Assembly (NCBI GenBank): GCA_018057455.1
Contig: JAGPDT010000017.1
Location: 1 to 56,933 of the forward strand
From: Flavobacteriales bacterium
GTDB lineage: Bacteria > Bacteroidota > Bacteroidia > Flavobacteriales_F > PHOS-HE28
Length of the DNA stretch: 56,933 nucleotides
Reading direction: 5' to 3'
The position numbers and the translations under genes were made by a program. This document shows, piece after piece, positions 7,611 to 15,742 of the stretch. Numbering within the stretch: the first letter of the stretch is position 1; every line of letters begins with the position of its first letter. The notes under the pieces were generated by a model, which was not told where the DNA came from, did not search any database, and saw only the letters and a program-made list of their open reading frames with translations.

Positions 7611-8456
7611 TTAGGCGGTAACGGTGCGATGGCGGTGTTTCACTTCCACGGCATGGATGTCCAGCAGCGGCTTGAGGAATTCCTCCAGGTCGTACACGCA
7701 GAGCTGGCTGGCCGCATCACAGAGGGCCTTGGCCGGATCGGGGTGGGTTTCGATGAACACGCCATCCACCCCTGCGGCCACGCCTGCGCGGGCAATGGTG
7801 GGCATCACATCGCGGTTGCCGCCGCGCGGGTCGGCGCTGGGGATGCCGTATTTGCGTATGCTGTGGGTGATGTCGAACACCACGGGGTACCCGGTACGCC
7901 GCATGTGGTAAAATGCGCGTGGGTCCACGATCAGGTCGTTGTAGCCGAAGGTGTAGCCGCGTTCGGTCAGGATGATCTTGTCGTTGCCCACGCTTTTGGC
8001 CTTTTCGGCCGGCTTGATCATGTTGTCCGGTGCCAGGAACTGCGCATGCTTCAAGTTGATCACGGCGCCGGTGCTGGCGGCCTCGGTCACCAAGGTGGTC
8101 TGCATCACCAGGTAGGCGGGAATCTGCAGCACGTCCACCACGTCGGCGGCAGGCTTGGCCTGGCTTGGGTAATGGATGTCGGTGAGGATCGGAAAGCCGA
8201 AGTCCTGTTTGATCCGCTGCAGCACCTTCAGTCCTTCCTCCAGGCCCGGACCTTGGTAGAAGTCCACGCTGCTGCGGTTGTCCTTGGTGAAGCTGCTCTT
8301 GTAGATCACGGGCACCTGCAGGCGCTCGCTCACCTCCTTGAGCTTCTCGGCCGTGCGCAGCATCACGTCCTTGGTTTCGATCACGCAGGGGCCGGAGATG
8401 AGGAAGAGCTGGTCTGAACCGCAGGCGATATTGCCTACTTGCACGATCTTGGTCAT
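7611..8456 (-). CDS. kdsA: 3-deoxy-8-phosphooctulonate synthase (KDO 8-P synthase)
   Basis: A 281-residue TIM-barrel enzyme that condenses arabinose 5-phosphate with phosphoenolpyruvate to give KDO 8-phosphate, the precursor of the lipid A inner-core sugar. It shows LISGPCVIE near the start (Cys24), YKSSFTKDNRSS, FPILTDIHYP, VFDITHSIRKYG, and the C-terminal GVFIETHPDPAKAL. The Cys in GPCVIE, where the E. coli enzyme has Asn, marks the metal-dependent class of KdsA. A separate -7 box (8485-8492) precedes it. Downstream come the palindrome, the aldolase-CBS gene and the KdsC-like gene, all co-directional. Confidence 0.94.
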   Translation of the reverse strand: MTKIVQVGNIACGSDQLFLISGPCVIETKDVMLRTAEKLKEVSERLQVPVIYKSSFTKDNRSSVDFYQGPGLEEGLKVLQRIKQDFGFPILTDIHYPSQAKPAADVVDVLQIPAYLVMQTTLVTEAASTGAVINLKHAQFLAPDNMIKPAEKAKSVGNDKIILTERGYTFGYNDLIVDPRAFYHMRRTGYPVVFDITHSIRKYGIPSADPRGGNRDVMPTIARAGVAAGVDGVFIETHPDPAKALCDAASQLCVYDLEEFLKPLLDIHAVEVKHRHRTVTA

Positions 8457-8484
8457 GGCTGCTTGGCTTAGCGGAATGAAGGTG

Positions 8485-8492
8485 CAAAGCTA
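8485..8492 (-). promoter_or_regulatory. Bacteroidota -7 promoter box for kdsA
   Basis: On the minus strand this reads TAGCTTTG, an exact TAnnTTTG match, 28 bases before the kdsA start and overlapping the end of the FAH gene. A TTC, not a full TTG, lies 20 bases upstream. It suggests the kdsA/aldolase-CBS/kdsC unit has its own promoter. Confidence 0.5.
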
Positions 8493-9110
8493 CCCTTTCG
8501 CCACCGTTGCGTGAAGCAGCCGTTTATCATTGAGAAAGCCTTCCAGCACATCCCCCGGAACAATGGGGCCAATGCCGGCCGGTGTGCCCGTGAACAACAG
8601 GTCCCCGGGCTCCAGGGTGATGTAGCGCGACACATGGGCGATCAGGTCGGCCACGGGGAAGATCATGTTGGCCGTGGAGTCCCGCTGCACGGTCTGTCCG
8701 TTCTTTTTCAGCTCCATGCCGAAGGACTGCAGGTCGGTGGATGCGGTCATGGGCAGTTCCACCTCGCCCAGCACGGCAGAGCCGTCCCATGCTTTGGCCT
8801 TTTCCCACGGAAGGCCATTTGCCTTCAATTGGTTCTGCAAGGTGCGTGCGGTGAGGTCAAGGCCCAAGGTGAAGGAGGCGATCAGGCCCAGGGCCATGTG
8901 CTTGGGCACGTCCTTGGCATAACTGTCGATCATCACCACCAGTTCGAGTTCATGCTCGATCTCGCCGGGGATGTTCGGCAAACGGATGTCCTGCCCCGGA
9001 TACAGGCAGGCCGTGGTGGGCTTGAGGAAGAAGAGGGGTTCTTGGGGCACCTCGTTTCCCAGTTCCTTGGCATGGTCGGCGTAGTTGCGCCCGATGCATA
9101 TGACTTTCAT
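8490..9110 (-). CDS. Fumarylacetoacetate hydrolase family protein (FAHD1/YcgM-like)
   Basis: A 206-residue single-domain FAH-fold protein. It opens with VICIGRNYADHAKELGN and PLFFLKP, carries the metal ligands in HELELVVMI (Glu54, Glu56) with Asp85 in LGLDLTAR, has the AKAWDGSAVLG lysine loop, and ends with GDLLFTGTPAGIGPIVPGD. Relatives act as acylpyruvate hydrolases or as oxaloacetate tautomerase/decarboxylases; the exact substrate cannot be read from sequence. It is 34 bases upstream of kdsA on the same strand, but kdsA appears to have its own promoter, so a link to KDO synthesis is not implied. Confidence 0.9.
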   Translation of the reverse strand: MKVICIGRNYADHAKELGNEVPQEPLFFLKPTTACLYPGQDIRLPNIPGEIEHELELVVMIDSYAKDVPKHMALGLIASFTLGLDLTARTLQNQLKANGLPWEKAKAWDGSAVLGEVELPMTASTDLQSFGMELKKNGQTVQRDSTANMIFPVADLIAHVSRYITLEPGDLLFTGTPAGIGPIVPGDVLEGFLNDKRLLHATVAKG

Positions 9111-9231
9111 GTGGGATCGATGATCTGTAGGCGGGCGGGACGCTGCCGCAGCCAGGTGGTGGTGGTGGTGGATCGCATTGGAGCGGCAGTACTGTCCCGG
9201 TGTATTGCCCCACGATGCGGGTAGGCTTCGT

Positions 9232-10002
9232 TCAGGTGTGGAGATCGGTGAGCGCGTTGCGCATGATGGCCAAGGTGCTGGGTGGCAGTTCGGCCTTGGT
9301 GATCAGCCACTGCATGTAGCCGGGGTCGTTGCGGCCGATGTTCTCCAGGGTCCAGCCGCGGTACTTGCCGAAGGTGAGGCACAGGTGGCCGTGCGCGTCG
9401 AAGGCAAGCTTTCCGGCGGCATCGGGGCTGCGTTTGCGGTCGCCGCAGAATTCCCCCAATCCGTCCACGTCATGTGGCAGTTCGGCGTAGCGTTCCAGTT
9501 GTGCCAACAGCACATCCGCGGTGGTCTCCACATCGGCCAAGGCATCATGGGCACCTGCGTGGGGCCGCTGCAAATAGAAGCGGGCCGCGGCGCTGAGGTC
9601 GCGCCGCTCGAAATGGTGGTAGATGCGCAATGCATCCACCACACGGACGTTGGCGGTGTCCCAGTGGATGCCCACGCGGAAGAATTCCTCGCTGAGCAAG
9701 GGCAGGTCGAACCGCAGAATGTTGAATCCGCAGAGGTCGCAATCGGCCAACAGTCCCAGCAGGTGGTCGGCCACCGCTTCGAGCGCAGGTGCATCGGCCA
9801 CATCGGCATTGGTGATGCCGTGCACGGCTGAGGCTTCGGCCGGTATGGGCATGCCCGGGTTGACCAAGCTCTGCCAAGCACTCCGGCTTCCATCGGGCAT
9901 CAGGCGCACCACGGCAACCTGTACGATGCGGTCATGCCCGATGCGGGTACCGGTGGTTTCCAGGTCGAATACGGCCAAGGGGCGTTGCAGATCCAATGAC
10001 AT
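9232..10002 (-). CDS. DEDDh 3'-5' exonuclease (DnaQ/ExoX-like) with extra C-terminal domain
   Basis: A 256-residue protein. Residues 1-170 form a DnaQ-type exonuclease with Asp13 and Glu15 (VFDLETTG), Asp99 (FNILRFDLPLL), His152 and Asp157 (AHDALADVE), so the DEDDh set is complete. The C-terminal part (about 205-250) has FGKYRGWTLENI and DPGYMQWLI, the small domain found at the end of exonuclease X/T-type proteins. A role in DNA repair or in trimming of nucleic acid ends is likely; a dedicated PolIII epsilon role is less so, because of the extra domain. It starts just beyond a strong terminator (10020-10046), and 121 bases separate it from the FAH gene. Confidence 0.88.
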   Translation of the reverse strand: MSLDLQRPLAVFDLETTGTRIGHDRIVQVAVVRLMPDGSRSAWQSLVNPGMPIPAEASAVHGITNADVADAPALEAVADHLLGLLADCDLCGFNILRFDLPLLSEEFFRVGIHWDTANVRVVDALRIYHHFERRDLSAAARFYLQRPHAGAHDALADVETTADVLLAQLERYAELPHDVDGLGEFCGDRKRSPDAAGKLAFDAHGHLCLTFGKYRGWTLENIGRNDPGYMQWLITKAELPPSTLAIMRNALTDLHT

Positions 10003-10019
10003 AGCGGCAAGTTGGTCAC

Positions 10020-10046
10020 AAAAAAGCCCCCGGAAGTGCGGGGGCC
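10020..10046 (-). terminator. Rho-independent terminator of the PorE-like gene
   Basis: On the minus strand there is a perfect seven-base-pair stem GCCCCCG/CGGGGGC with a six-base loop, followed by TTTTTT. It lies 27 bases past the stop of the PorE-like gene and 18 bases before the exonuclease start. Confidence 0.85.
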
Positions 10047-10072
10047 ATTTTGATTTTTGAACGATCAGTGGC

Positions 10073-12256
10073 TCAACGCACTTTCAGTTTCACGTACTGG
10101 AACTTGCCGTACTTGGCCGTGTCCTTGTAGTCGCCACGGTATTTGGGGCCCTGCACCAGGTGGTTCACCGAGCCCAGCCTCAGGTTGGCGGGGTCCTTGC
10201 CGGCCGCCTTCACGGCATCGATCAACTGCTTGCTGGCTTCCTCCTTGCGCAAGGCGCTCAGCTTGTCGTTGTTGCCGTACGTGCGGGTGGGCACGTGTGA
10301 TGCACTGGATTCGATGGTGATGTCCACCGTGGCCTGCTTGTCCATCAGCGCCAATACGGAGGCCACGAAATCCTTCCAATCGGCCGCCTGGGTGTCGATG
10401 CCCTTCTCGTTGTATCCATGGTACTTCACGAATTCGGCGGCGTAGGAGGCGTCCGGGGTCACGTGCTTCTCGCCCTGTTGTTGCCGTTCGGCATCGGTCT
10501 TGGGCGCTGCTACGGGCTCCGCACCTTGGGTCTGGGTCACCTTGTCCTTCACCGGCACGCCCTGTTCCTTGCTGCCGGGGGGCGCCCCTTCGGGCATGTC
10601 CACGATGCTGGCCGCACCGGCCAGGGCCACCGGGTTGAGGTACACCTCTTTGTTGAGCTCCTGGTAGGCGCTTTCACATTCCACATAGACGTCCTCGGTA
10701 TGCACCGTTTTGTCGTTCACGCGGTAGTCCAGGTTGTAGTTCCTGCAGGGCGCCAGGATGGCCACGTAGACTCCATCGCGTTGGCGGGGTTTGTAGCTCT
10801 TCACTTCACCGGTGGCTTTGTCCGTTACGTAGAGGATGGTGGTGGGCGAGAGTTGTTCACCCGGTGGCGGAATGATGAAGCCCTTGAGCACGGCCAGGCC
10901 CTCGGATCCCATCTCTTGGGGGAAGTCCACGAAGTAGATGTCCTTTTCGCCGTAGCCGCCCATCTTGTCCGAGCTGAAGTATCCGCGGCGGCCATCGGCC
11001 GTGGTGACGAAGAACACGTCGTCGTCCACGGTGTTCAGCGGGTAGCCGATGTTCACCGGTGCGCTCCAGGTGCCATCGGATTGCTGCTCGGTGCTGAAGA
11101 TGTCGAAGCCCCCCATGCTGTTGTGGCCGGTGCTTGCGAAGTACATGGTGCGGCCGTCCGGGTGGATGAACACACCATCCTCCTCGTAGGGGGTGTTCAC
11201 CGTGGCGCCCAGGTTCTGGGCCTTGCTCCATGCCCCGGTGGGCAGCTTCACCACGCGGTAGATGTCACGCCCGCCGGAGCCGCCCGCCCGGTTGCTCACG
11301 AAGTAGAAGGTGTTGCCGTCCGCGCTCAGTGCCCCGTGGGTCTCCCATGCTTTGGTGTTGATGTCGCTGCCCATCTTCATGGGGTCGCTCCATAGTTCAC
11401 CCACCAGCTTGCTCTCGTACAGGTTGCCGTCACCGTTGTCGTCCTGGTAGGTGATGAGGGTTTGGCCATCGGCCGAAACGTTCACTGTGGCCAAGTGGCC
11501 GATCGGGGGGTTGATGTTGAGCAGTTCCGGGGCCTGCCACTTGCCGTTGCGGTCCTTGTAACTGACATAGATGTTTTCATACGGCAAGCCTGCGATGGGG
11601 TCCAGGATGCCTTGGTTGGAGCTGTCGGGCCGAATGCGCCGGGAGGTGAAGAAGAGGGCGTTGCCGTCCACGCTGATCACGGGGCTGAAATCCGGCAGGT
11701 CCGAATTCACCATCGGCCCGATGTTGCTCACTTGGTATTCCTTGGGTTCGGCAATTTGGGTGCGGGCATTGGCGGTTTGTTCCAGGCCCCGTGCGGCCAA
11801 GTTCTTGAAATCGTTCCGTTCGCCAGCCTCGGCAATGAATTTCCTGTAACTGCTGTCGGCCCGATCGAATTCGTTGTTGAGGTGGTAGGCGCGGCCCAGC
11901 CAATAATCCACCTCCACCGGTGCATTCCGTTCCTTGGGATTGAACGGGTCGTAGCCCGAACCGCCATACCGGGCAACACGCTTGGCCGCGGCGGTCTGCA
12001 GGAAGGGAAGCGCTTTTGCCTTGGCATTGTACGAAAGCATGTAGGACTGGCCCGTTTTCCAATTGAGGTTGGCATTGCCGGGATCCTTGGCCACCAGCTC
12101 CTTCCATGTCTCCGCGGCCTGCCCGTAGAGTTTCTCCTCCATCAACCGGCTCGCCTCATCGAATGTTGCGGTTTGCTCGGGCGCTTGGGCCTGCAGGGCG
12201 GTGCTGCCCAACAGGATGGGGAAGGCGAAGCAGGCAAGGTGTATGGGTCGGATCAT
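10073..12256 (-). CDS. TPR / PD40 propeller / CRD / OmpA-like envelope protein (PorE-like)
   Basis: A 727-residue secreted protein with a signal peptide (about 1-24, ending LQAQA). Order: TPR-like helices (about 25-140), a PD40/TolB-like propeller (about 190-450, with LFFTSRRI, YFVSNRAGGSGGRDIY, MYFASTGHNSMGG and GYFSSDKMGG blades), a carboxypeptidase-regulatory-like beta domain (about 460-550), and a C-terminal OmpA-like domain (about 610-727). This is the order known for PorE, the T9SS periplasmic protein that ties the machinery to peptidoglycan. The OmpA part is diverged (NNDKLSALRKEEASKQLIDA). I trimmed a longer reading to ATG 12256, which begins the signal peptide. Close paralogues exist in Bacteroidota, so PorE itself is not proven. 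Confidence 0.82.
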   Translation of the reverse strand: MIRPIHLACFAFPILLGSTALQAQAPEQTATFDEASRLMEEKLYGQAAETWKELVAKDPGNANLNWKTGQSYMLSYNAKAKALPFLQTAAAKRVARYGGSGYDPFNPKERNAPVEVDYWLGRAYHLNNEFDRADSSYRKFIAEAGERNDFKNLAARGLEQTANARTQIAEPKEYQVSNIGPMVNSDLPDFSPVISVDGNALFFTSRRIRPDSSNQGILDPIAGLPYENIYVSYKDRNGKWQAPELLNINPPIGHLATVNVSADGQTLITYQDDNGDGNLYESKLVGELWSDPMKMGSDINTKAWETHGALSADGNTFYFVSNRAGGSGGRDIYRVVKLPTGAWSKAQNLGATVNTPYEEDGVFIHPDGRTMYFASTGHNSMGGFDIFSTEQQSDGTWSAPVNIGYPLNTVDDDVFFVTTADGRRGYFSSDKMGGYGEKDIYFVDFPQEMGSEGLAVLKGFIIPPPGEQLSPTTILYVTDKATGEVKSYKPRQRDGVYVAILAPCRNYNLDYRVNDKTVHTEDVYVECESAYQELNKEVYLNPVALAGAASIVDMPEGAPPGSKEQGVPVKDKVTQTQGAEPVAAPKTDAERQQQGEKHVTPDASYAAEFVKYHGYNEKGIDTQAADWKDFVASVLALMDKQATVDITIESSASHVPTRTYGNNDKLSALRKEEASKQLIDAVKAAGKDPANLRLGSVNHLVQGPKYRGDYKDTAKYGKFQYVKLKVR

Positions 12257-12327
12257 TTCAAAGGGATGGTTCGCGGTCCGCAAGGTCAGTGGCGCAATGT
12301 AGTTTTTCCGGTGAAGGCACAAGCCGT

Positions 12328-13677
12328 TCAGATCTCCGTGTCCAAGGGCCATGCCTCGAGGATATCGGCCACGCGGCGTACGAACTTGCCGCCCAAGGCA
12401 CCGTCCACCACACGGTGGTCGTAGCTGTGGCTCAAGTACATCATGTGCCGGATGGCGATCACATCACCCGCCTCGGTCTCCAGCACCGCCGGTTGCTTGC
12501 GGATGGCGCCAGCGGCCATGATGGCCACCTGCGGCTGGTTGATGATGGGTGTTCCCAGCACATTGCCGAAGGTGCCTACGTTGGTGAGCGTATAGGTGCC
12601 CCCGCTGATCTCATCGGCGCTGAGCTTGTTCTGCCGGGCCCGGTTGGCCAGGTCGTTCACCGTCTTGGTCAGGCCCACCAGGTTGAGGCGGTCCGCATTG
12701 CGCACCACCGGTACGATCAGGTTGCCCGAGGGCAGCGCCGCCGCCATGCCGATATTGATGTCCTTCTTCTTCACGATCTTGTCCCCGTGCACTTGCACGT
12801 TGATCAAAGGCATTTCCTTGATCGCTTGGGCCAAGGCCAGGATGAACACGGGGGTGAAGGTGATCTTCTCCCCTTCGCGCTTCTCGAAAGCGGCCTTCAC
12901 CTTGTTGCGCCATAGCACCAGGTTGGTCACGTCGGCCTCCACGAAGCTGGTCACATGGGGGCTGGTGCGCTTGCTCATCACCATGTGGTCGGCGATGAGC
13001 TTGCGCATGCGGTCCATTTCGATCAGCTCGTCACCGGGCCCCAATTTGACCTCGGCCGGGGCGGCAGGCGCAGCAGGAGCAGCTTTGGGTGCCGGTGCCA
13101 CGGGCACCGATTGTACCGGTACCTCAACAACTGCCGGTGCCGCAGGAGGTGCCTGGGCCTCACCCGTTCGACGCGGCAAATAATCCAGCAGGTCCTGCTT
13201 GGTGACCCGGCCACCTTGGCCGGTACCTTCCAACGCTTCCAGCTCGGACAAGGAAACCCCTTCGCTTTGGGCGATGTTGCGCACCAAGGGGCTGTAGAAC
13301 TTGCCGCTGGGCCCGGTACGTGCCACGGGGCCTTCCTCCTGCACGGCCTTGGCAACGGGTGCAGCCGCAGCTTGTGCCTGCGGTGCCGCTGCAGGAAGCG
13401 GTTGAGCGACCGCGGCGGGTCGCGCGTTGTCACCGGCCGCGGTGCCCAGCAGGGCGATCGGTTGGCCCACCTGCACCACGTCATTTTCCTGGACCAGTCG
13501 TTTCAAGAAGATGCCGTCCTGTGGGGCGGGCACTTCGCTGTCCACCTTATCGGTGGCGATCTCCACCAGCGGCTCATCGGCCTGCACGCGATCACCGTCG
13601 TTCTTCAACCACTTGATGATGGTGGCTTCGGCCACGCTTTCGCCCATCTTGGGCAGGAGGATCTCGATCTGTGACAT
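12328..13677 (-). CDS. Dihydrolipoamide acyltransferase, E2 of a 2-oxo acid dehydrogenase complex
   Basis: A 449-residue E2 subunit. The lipoyl domain (1-80) has the lipoylated Lys44 in IATDKVDSEV. A Pro/Ala linker leads to the E3/E1-binding domain (about 127-168, SPLVRNIAQSEGVSLSELE), a second Pro/Ala linker, then the catalytic acyltransferase domain with the active-site His421 in SYDHRVVDG. One lipoyl domain and this style of EIATDK sequence suit a branched-chain or general 2-oxo acid complex; E1 and E3 are not in the window, so the substrate is undecided. Start ATG 13677 gives the exact lipoyl-domain start; the open frame upstream is spurious. It stops 71 bases before the PorE-like gene start. 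Confidence 0.93.
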   Translation of the reverse strand: MSQIEILLPKMGESVAEATIIKWLKNDGDRVQADEPLVEIATDKVDSEVPAPQDGIFLKRLVQENDVVQVGQPIALLGTAAGDNARPAAVAQPLPAAAPQAQAAAAPVAKAVQEEGPVARTGPSGKFYSPLVRNIAQSEGVSLSELEALEGTGQGGRVTKQDLLDYLPRRTGEAQAPPAAPAVVEVPVQSVPVAPAPKAAPAAPAAPAEVKLGPGDELIEMDRMRKLIADHMVMSKRTSPHVTSFVEADVTNLVLWRNKVKAAFEKREGEKITFTPVFILALAQAIKEMPLINVQVHGDKIVKKKDINIGMAAALPSGNLIVPVVRNADRLNLVGLTKTVNDLANRARQNKLSADEISGGTYTLTNVGTFGNVLGTPIINQPQVAIMAAGAIRKQPAVLETEAGDVIAIRHMMYLSHSYDHRVVDGALGGKFVRRVADILEAWPLDTEI

Positions 13678-13772
13678 TCGGTTGGCTTCAGGGGGATTCC
13701 CGTGGGCTGCGAAGTTATCCGCACAAAGCGAAACGCCATGTTCCGGCGCGAATACCGTGCTGCACCCACGCG

Positions 13773-15683
13773 TTACCGGGCCAGGGCCACCCCCCCGAGG
13801 GAGCGGTAGTTCTGCAGCACTTGCCACAGGTCGTTCCAGGCACGGTAGTCCTTGGCGTATTCCAGGTCCATGCGCCGAACCACCGCGGGGCCCGCCTGTG
13901 CCCACCGGGCCAACTTGGGGTTGAGCAGGCCCGGGCGGATCTTGGGCAAACGCCTGTCGGGCACGGAACCGGTATAGCTGATCCACGTACGCCTGCCGCC
14001 CAATACGGCCATGCAGTTGCGCACAAAGCCCGCCTTGTCCGCCAAGAGCCAAATTCCTGCGGGCAAGGTGGCCAGGAACAACATGGTGAGGCCAACGTCC
14101 ATGGTCCTTCTGCGCCGCAGGGAGGCGGCACTGTTCACGGCATGGTCGGGGAGCACCAGGAGGTCGCGCAAGCTTTCGGTGGTGCCGGGGCCGATGATGA
14201 AGGCCGCTTCGGGCTGCGCGATCTTGAACACCACGCCCGCGGATCGCAGTTGTTCCAGCAAACCGATGACATGCCCCATGGACATGTCCTGCGCGCAGAA
14301 CACCACCTCATGCGCCTGTTCCTGGTGGATCATGGCGCGAATGGCCTCCACCCCGTCCGCAGCCATGGCCGCTTGGGGTTCCATGGTAACCTCCTTTCGC
14401 AGCCCGAAGTGGGTTTGCCAAAGCAGCCCCAATGCCAACTTTGCTTCGCGGGGGGATCCCACCACCAGCACGGTGGTCCGGTCCGGTGATCGGGGCACGT
14501 GCTGGCTGCCCTGGAGCGCGCGTGCCGCCAACCGCGCCAACAGGAGCAGGCCCGTGGCCACGCACAAGGCCTGTACCACGTCCATGAGGTTCCACGGGAG
14601 CAATCCATGGCCCACCAGCACCAGCGCCAGCAACGCCCCGAGGCCTTTGATGACGTTGAGCAGCTTCAACGGCCGGTCGTAGGCCCCAAAGGCAGCCATG
14701 GCGGCCAGCACCGCTCCGGACAACAACAAACCGTCCAACAGGGAAATGCCGGCCATGCCGCCTTGGTGCCGGGCCAGGTTGAAGGCGCCATAGCTCAGGG
14801 ACAGGTCGATCAACGGCAGGAAGGCCCCACGGAGGAACCGCATCACGATGGCTGCTGCGGCACTCAAGTAGATCGCACCGCGGATCAAGGCGGAGAAGAA
14901 TTGGGGGCGCCGCCGGGTGAAGTGCTTGCGTGCGAAGATGACCATGGCATTGTAGAACACGATGACATAGTTCACGCTGCTCTTCTTGGTGCTCTCGCCC
15001 TTGTAATGGATGATCCGCGCTTGGGGGAAGTACCAATTCTCATAGCCGCCCAGCCGGATGCGGTAGCTCAGGTCGATGTCCTCCCCGTACATGAAAAAGC
15101 TCTCGTCCAGCAAGCCCACTTGGTCCAAAACCGAACGGCGCAGGAACATGCAGGCACCGGAGAGGATTTCGATCGGGGCCGCGTCATCTTCAGGCAAGTG
15201 CCCTAAATGGTAGCGGCCGAAACGTGCGCTGCGGGGGAACATGCGCGAGAGGCCGATGATCTTGTAGAAAGCCACTGTGGGCGTGGGCAAACCGCGCTTG
15301 CTCTCGGGCAGGAAGCGGCCTGTGCCGTCGATCATCTTCACACCAAGCCCTCCCGCCCGGGGATTAGCGTCAAGGAAGTCGATCACCTTTTGGAACACAT
15401 CCTCGCCGACCACGGTGTCCGGGTTGAGCAGAAGCACATACTCGCCGGCACATTCCCTGATCGCCTGGTTGTTGGCCCTGCTGAAGCCCATGTTCACCGC
15501 GTTTGCCATGAGCTTCACGCCGGGGAACGCCTGCCTCACCATCTCCACGCTGCCGTCCGTGCTCTGGTTGTCCACGACGAACACCTCCCCGTCAATGCCC
15601 TGCAACGCTTCAAGTACTGAGCGCAGGCATTGCTCCAAGTAGGCTTTCACGTTGTAGTTGACGATGACGATGCTGAGTTTCAT
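13773..15683 (-). CDS. GT2 glycosyltransferase fused to a polyprenyl-P sugar-transferase-like tail
   Basis: A 636-residue protein in two parts. Residues 1-260 are a GT2 (rhamnosyltransferase-like) glycosyltransferase: VNYNVKAYLEQCL, DNQSTDGS, NPDTVV (DxD-type) and MYGEDIDLSYR. Residues about 275-420 hold several membrane segments. Then comes a nucleotide-binding-like region (TTVLVVGSPREAKLAL) and a tail (about 515-636) that parallels bacterial sugar transferases of the WbaP/RfbP type: a hydrophobic segment, then RPGLLNPKLA in the place of KPGITGWAQ, and LEYAKDYRAWNDLWQVLQN in the place of the LDLYYIENWSLWLDL-like end. The catalytic middle of that family is much shortened, so the tail may be inactive. 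Likely role: surface glycan assembly at the inner membrane. Confidence 0.8.
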   Translation of the reverse strand: MKLSIVIVNYNVKAYLEQCLRSVLEALQGIDGEVFVVDNQSTDGSVEMVRQAFPGVKLMANAVNMGFSRANNQAIRECAGEYVLLLNPDTVVGEDVFQKVIDFLDANPRAGGLGVKMIDGTGRFLPESKRGLPTPTVAFYKIIGLSRMFPRSARFGRYHLGHLPEDDAAPIEILSGACMFLRRSVLDQVGLLDESFFMYGEDIDLSYRIRLGGYENWYFPQARIIHYKGESTKKSSVNYVIVFYNAMVIFARKHFTRRRPQFFSALIRGAIYLSAAAAIVMRFLRGAFLPLIDLSLSYGAFNLARHQGGMAGISLLDGLLLSGAVLAAMAAFGAYDRPLKLLNVIKGLGALLALVLVGHGLLPWNLMDVVQALCVATGLLLLARLAARALQGSQHVPRSPDRTTVLVVGSPREAKLALGLLWQTHFGLRKEVTMEPQAAMAADGVEAIRAMIHQEQAHEVVFCAQDMSMGHVIGLLEQLRSAGVVFKIAQPEAAFIIGPGTTESLRDLLVLPDHAVNSAASLRRRRTMDVGLTMLFLATLPAGIWLLADKAGFVRNCMAVLGGRRTWISYTGSVPDRRLPKIRPGLLNPKLARWAQAGPAVVRRMDLEYAKDYRAWNDLWQVLQNYRSLGGVALAR

Positions 15684-15742
15684 GGCAGGTGGGCACCACG
15701 GCGGGCTTGTTGCAGCTGGCGGGTTGCAGGGCTTGGGGGTTA

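Noticed and set aside
12257-12352. N-terminal extension of the PorE-like protein
   Set aside because: The extension precedes a complete signal peptide and resembles no protein; ATG 12256 is the natural start.
13678-14052. 125-residue extension before the E2 lipoyl domain
   Set aside because: It overlaps the end of the glycosyltransferase gene in another frame; the lipoyl domain starts exactly at ATG 13677.
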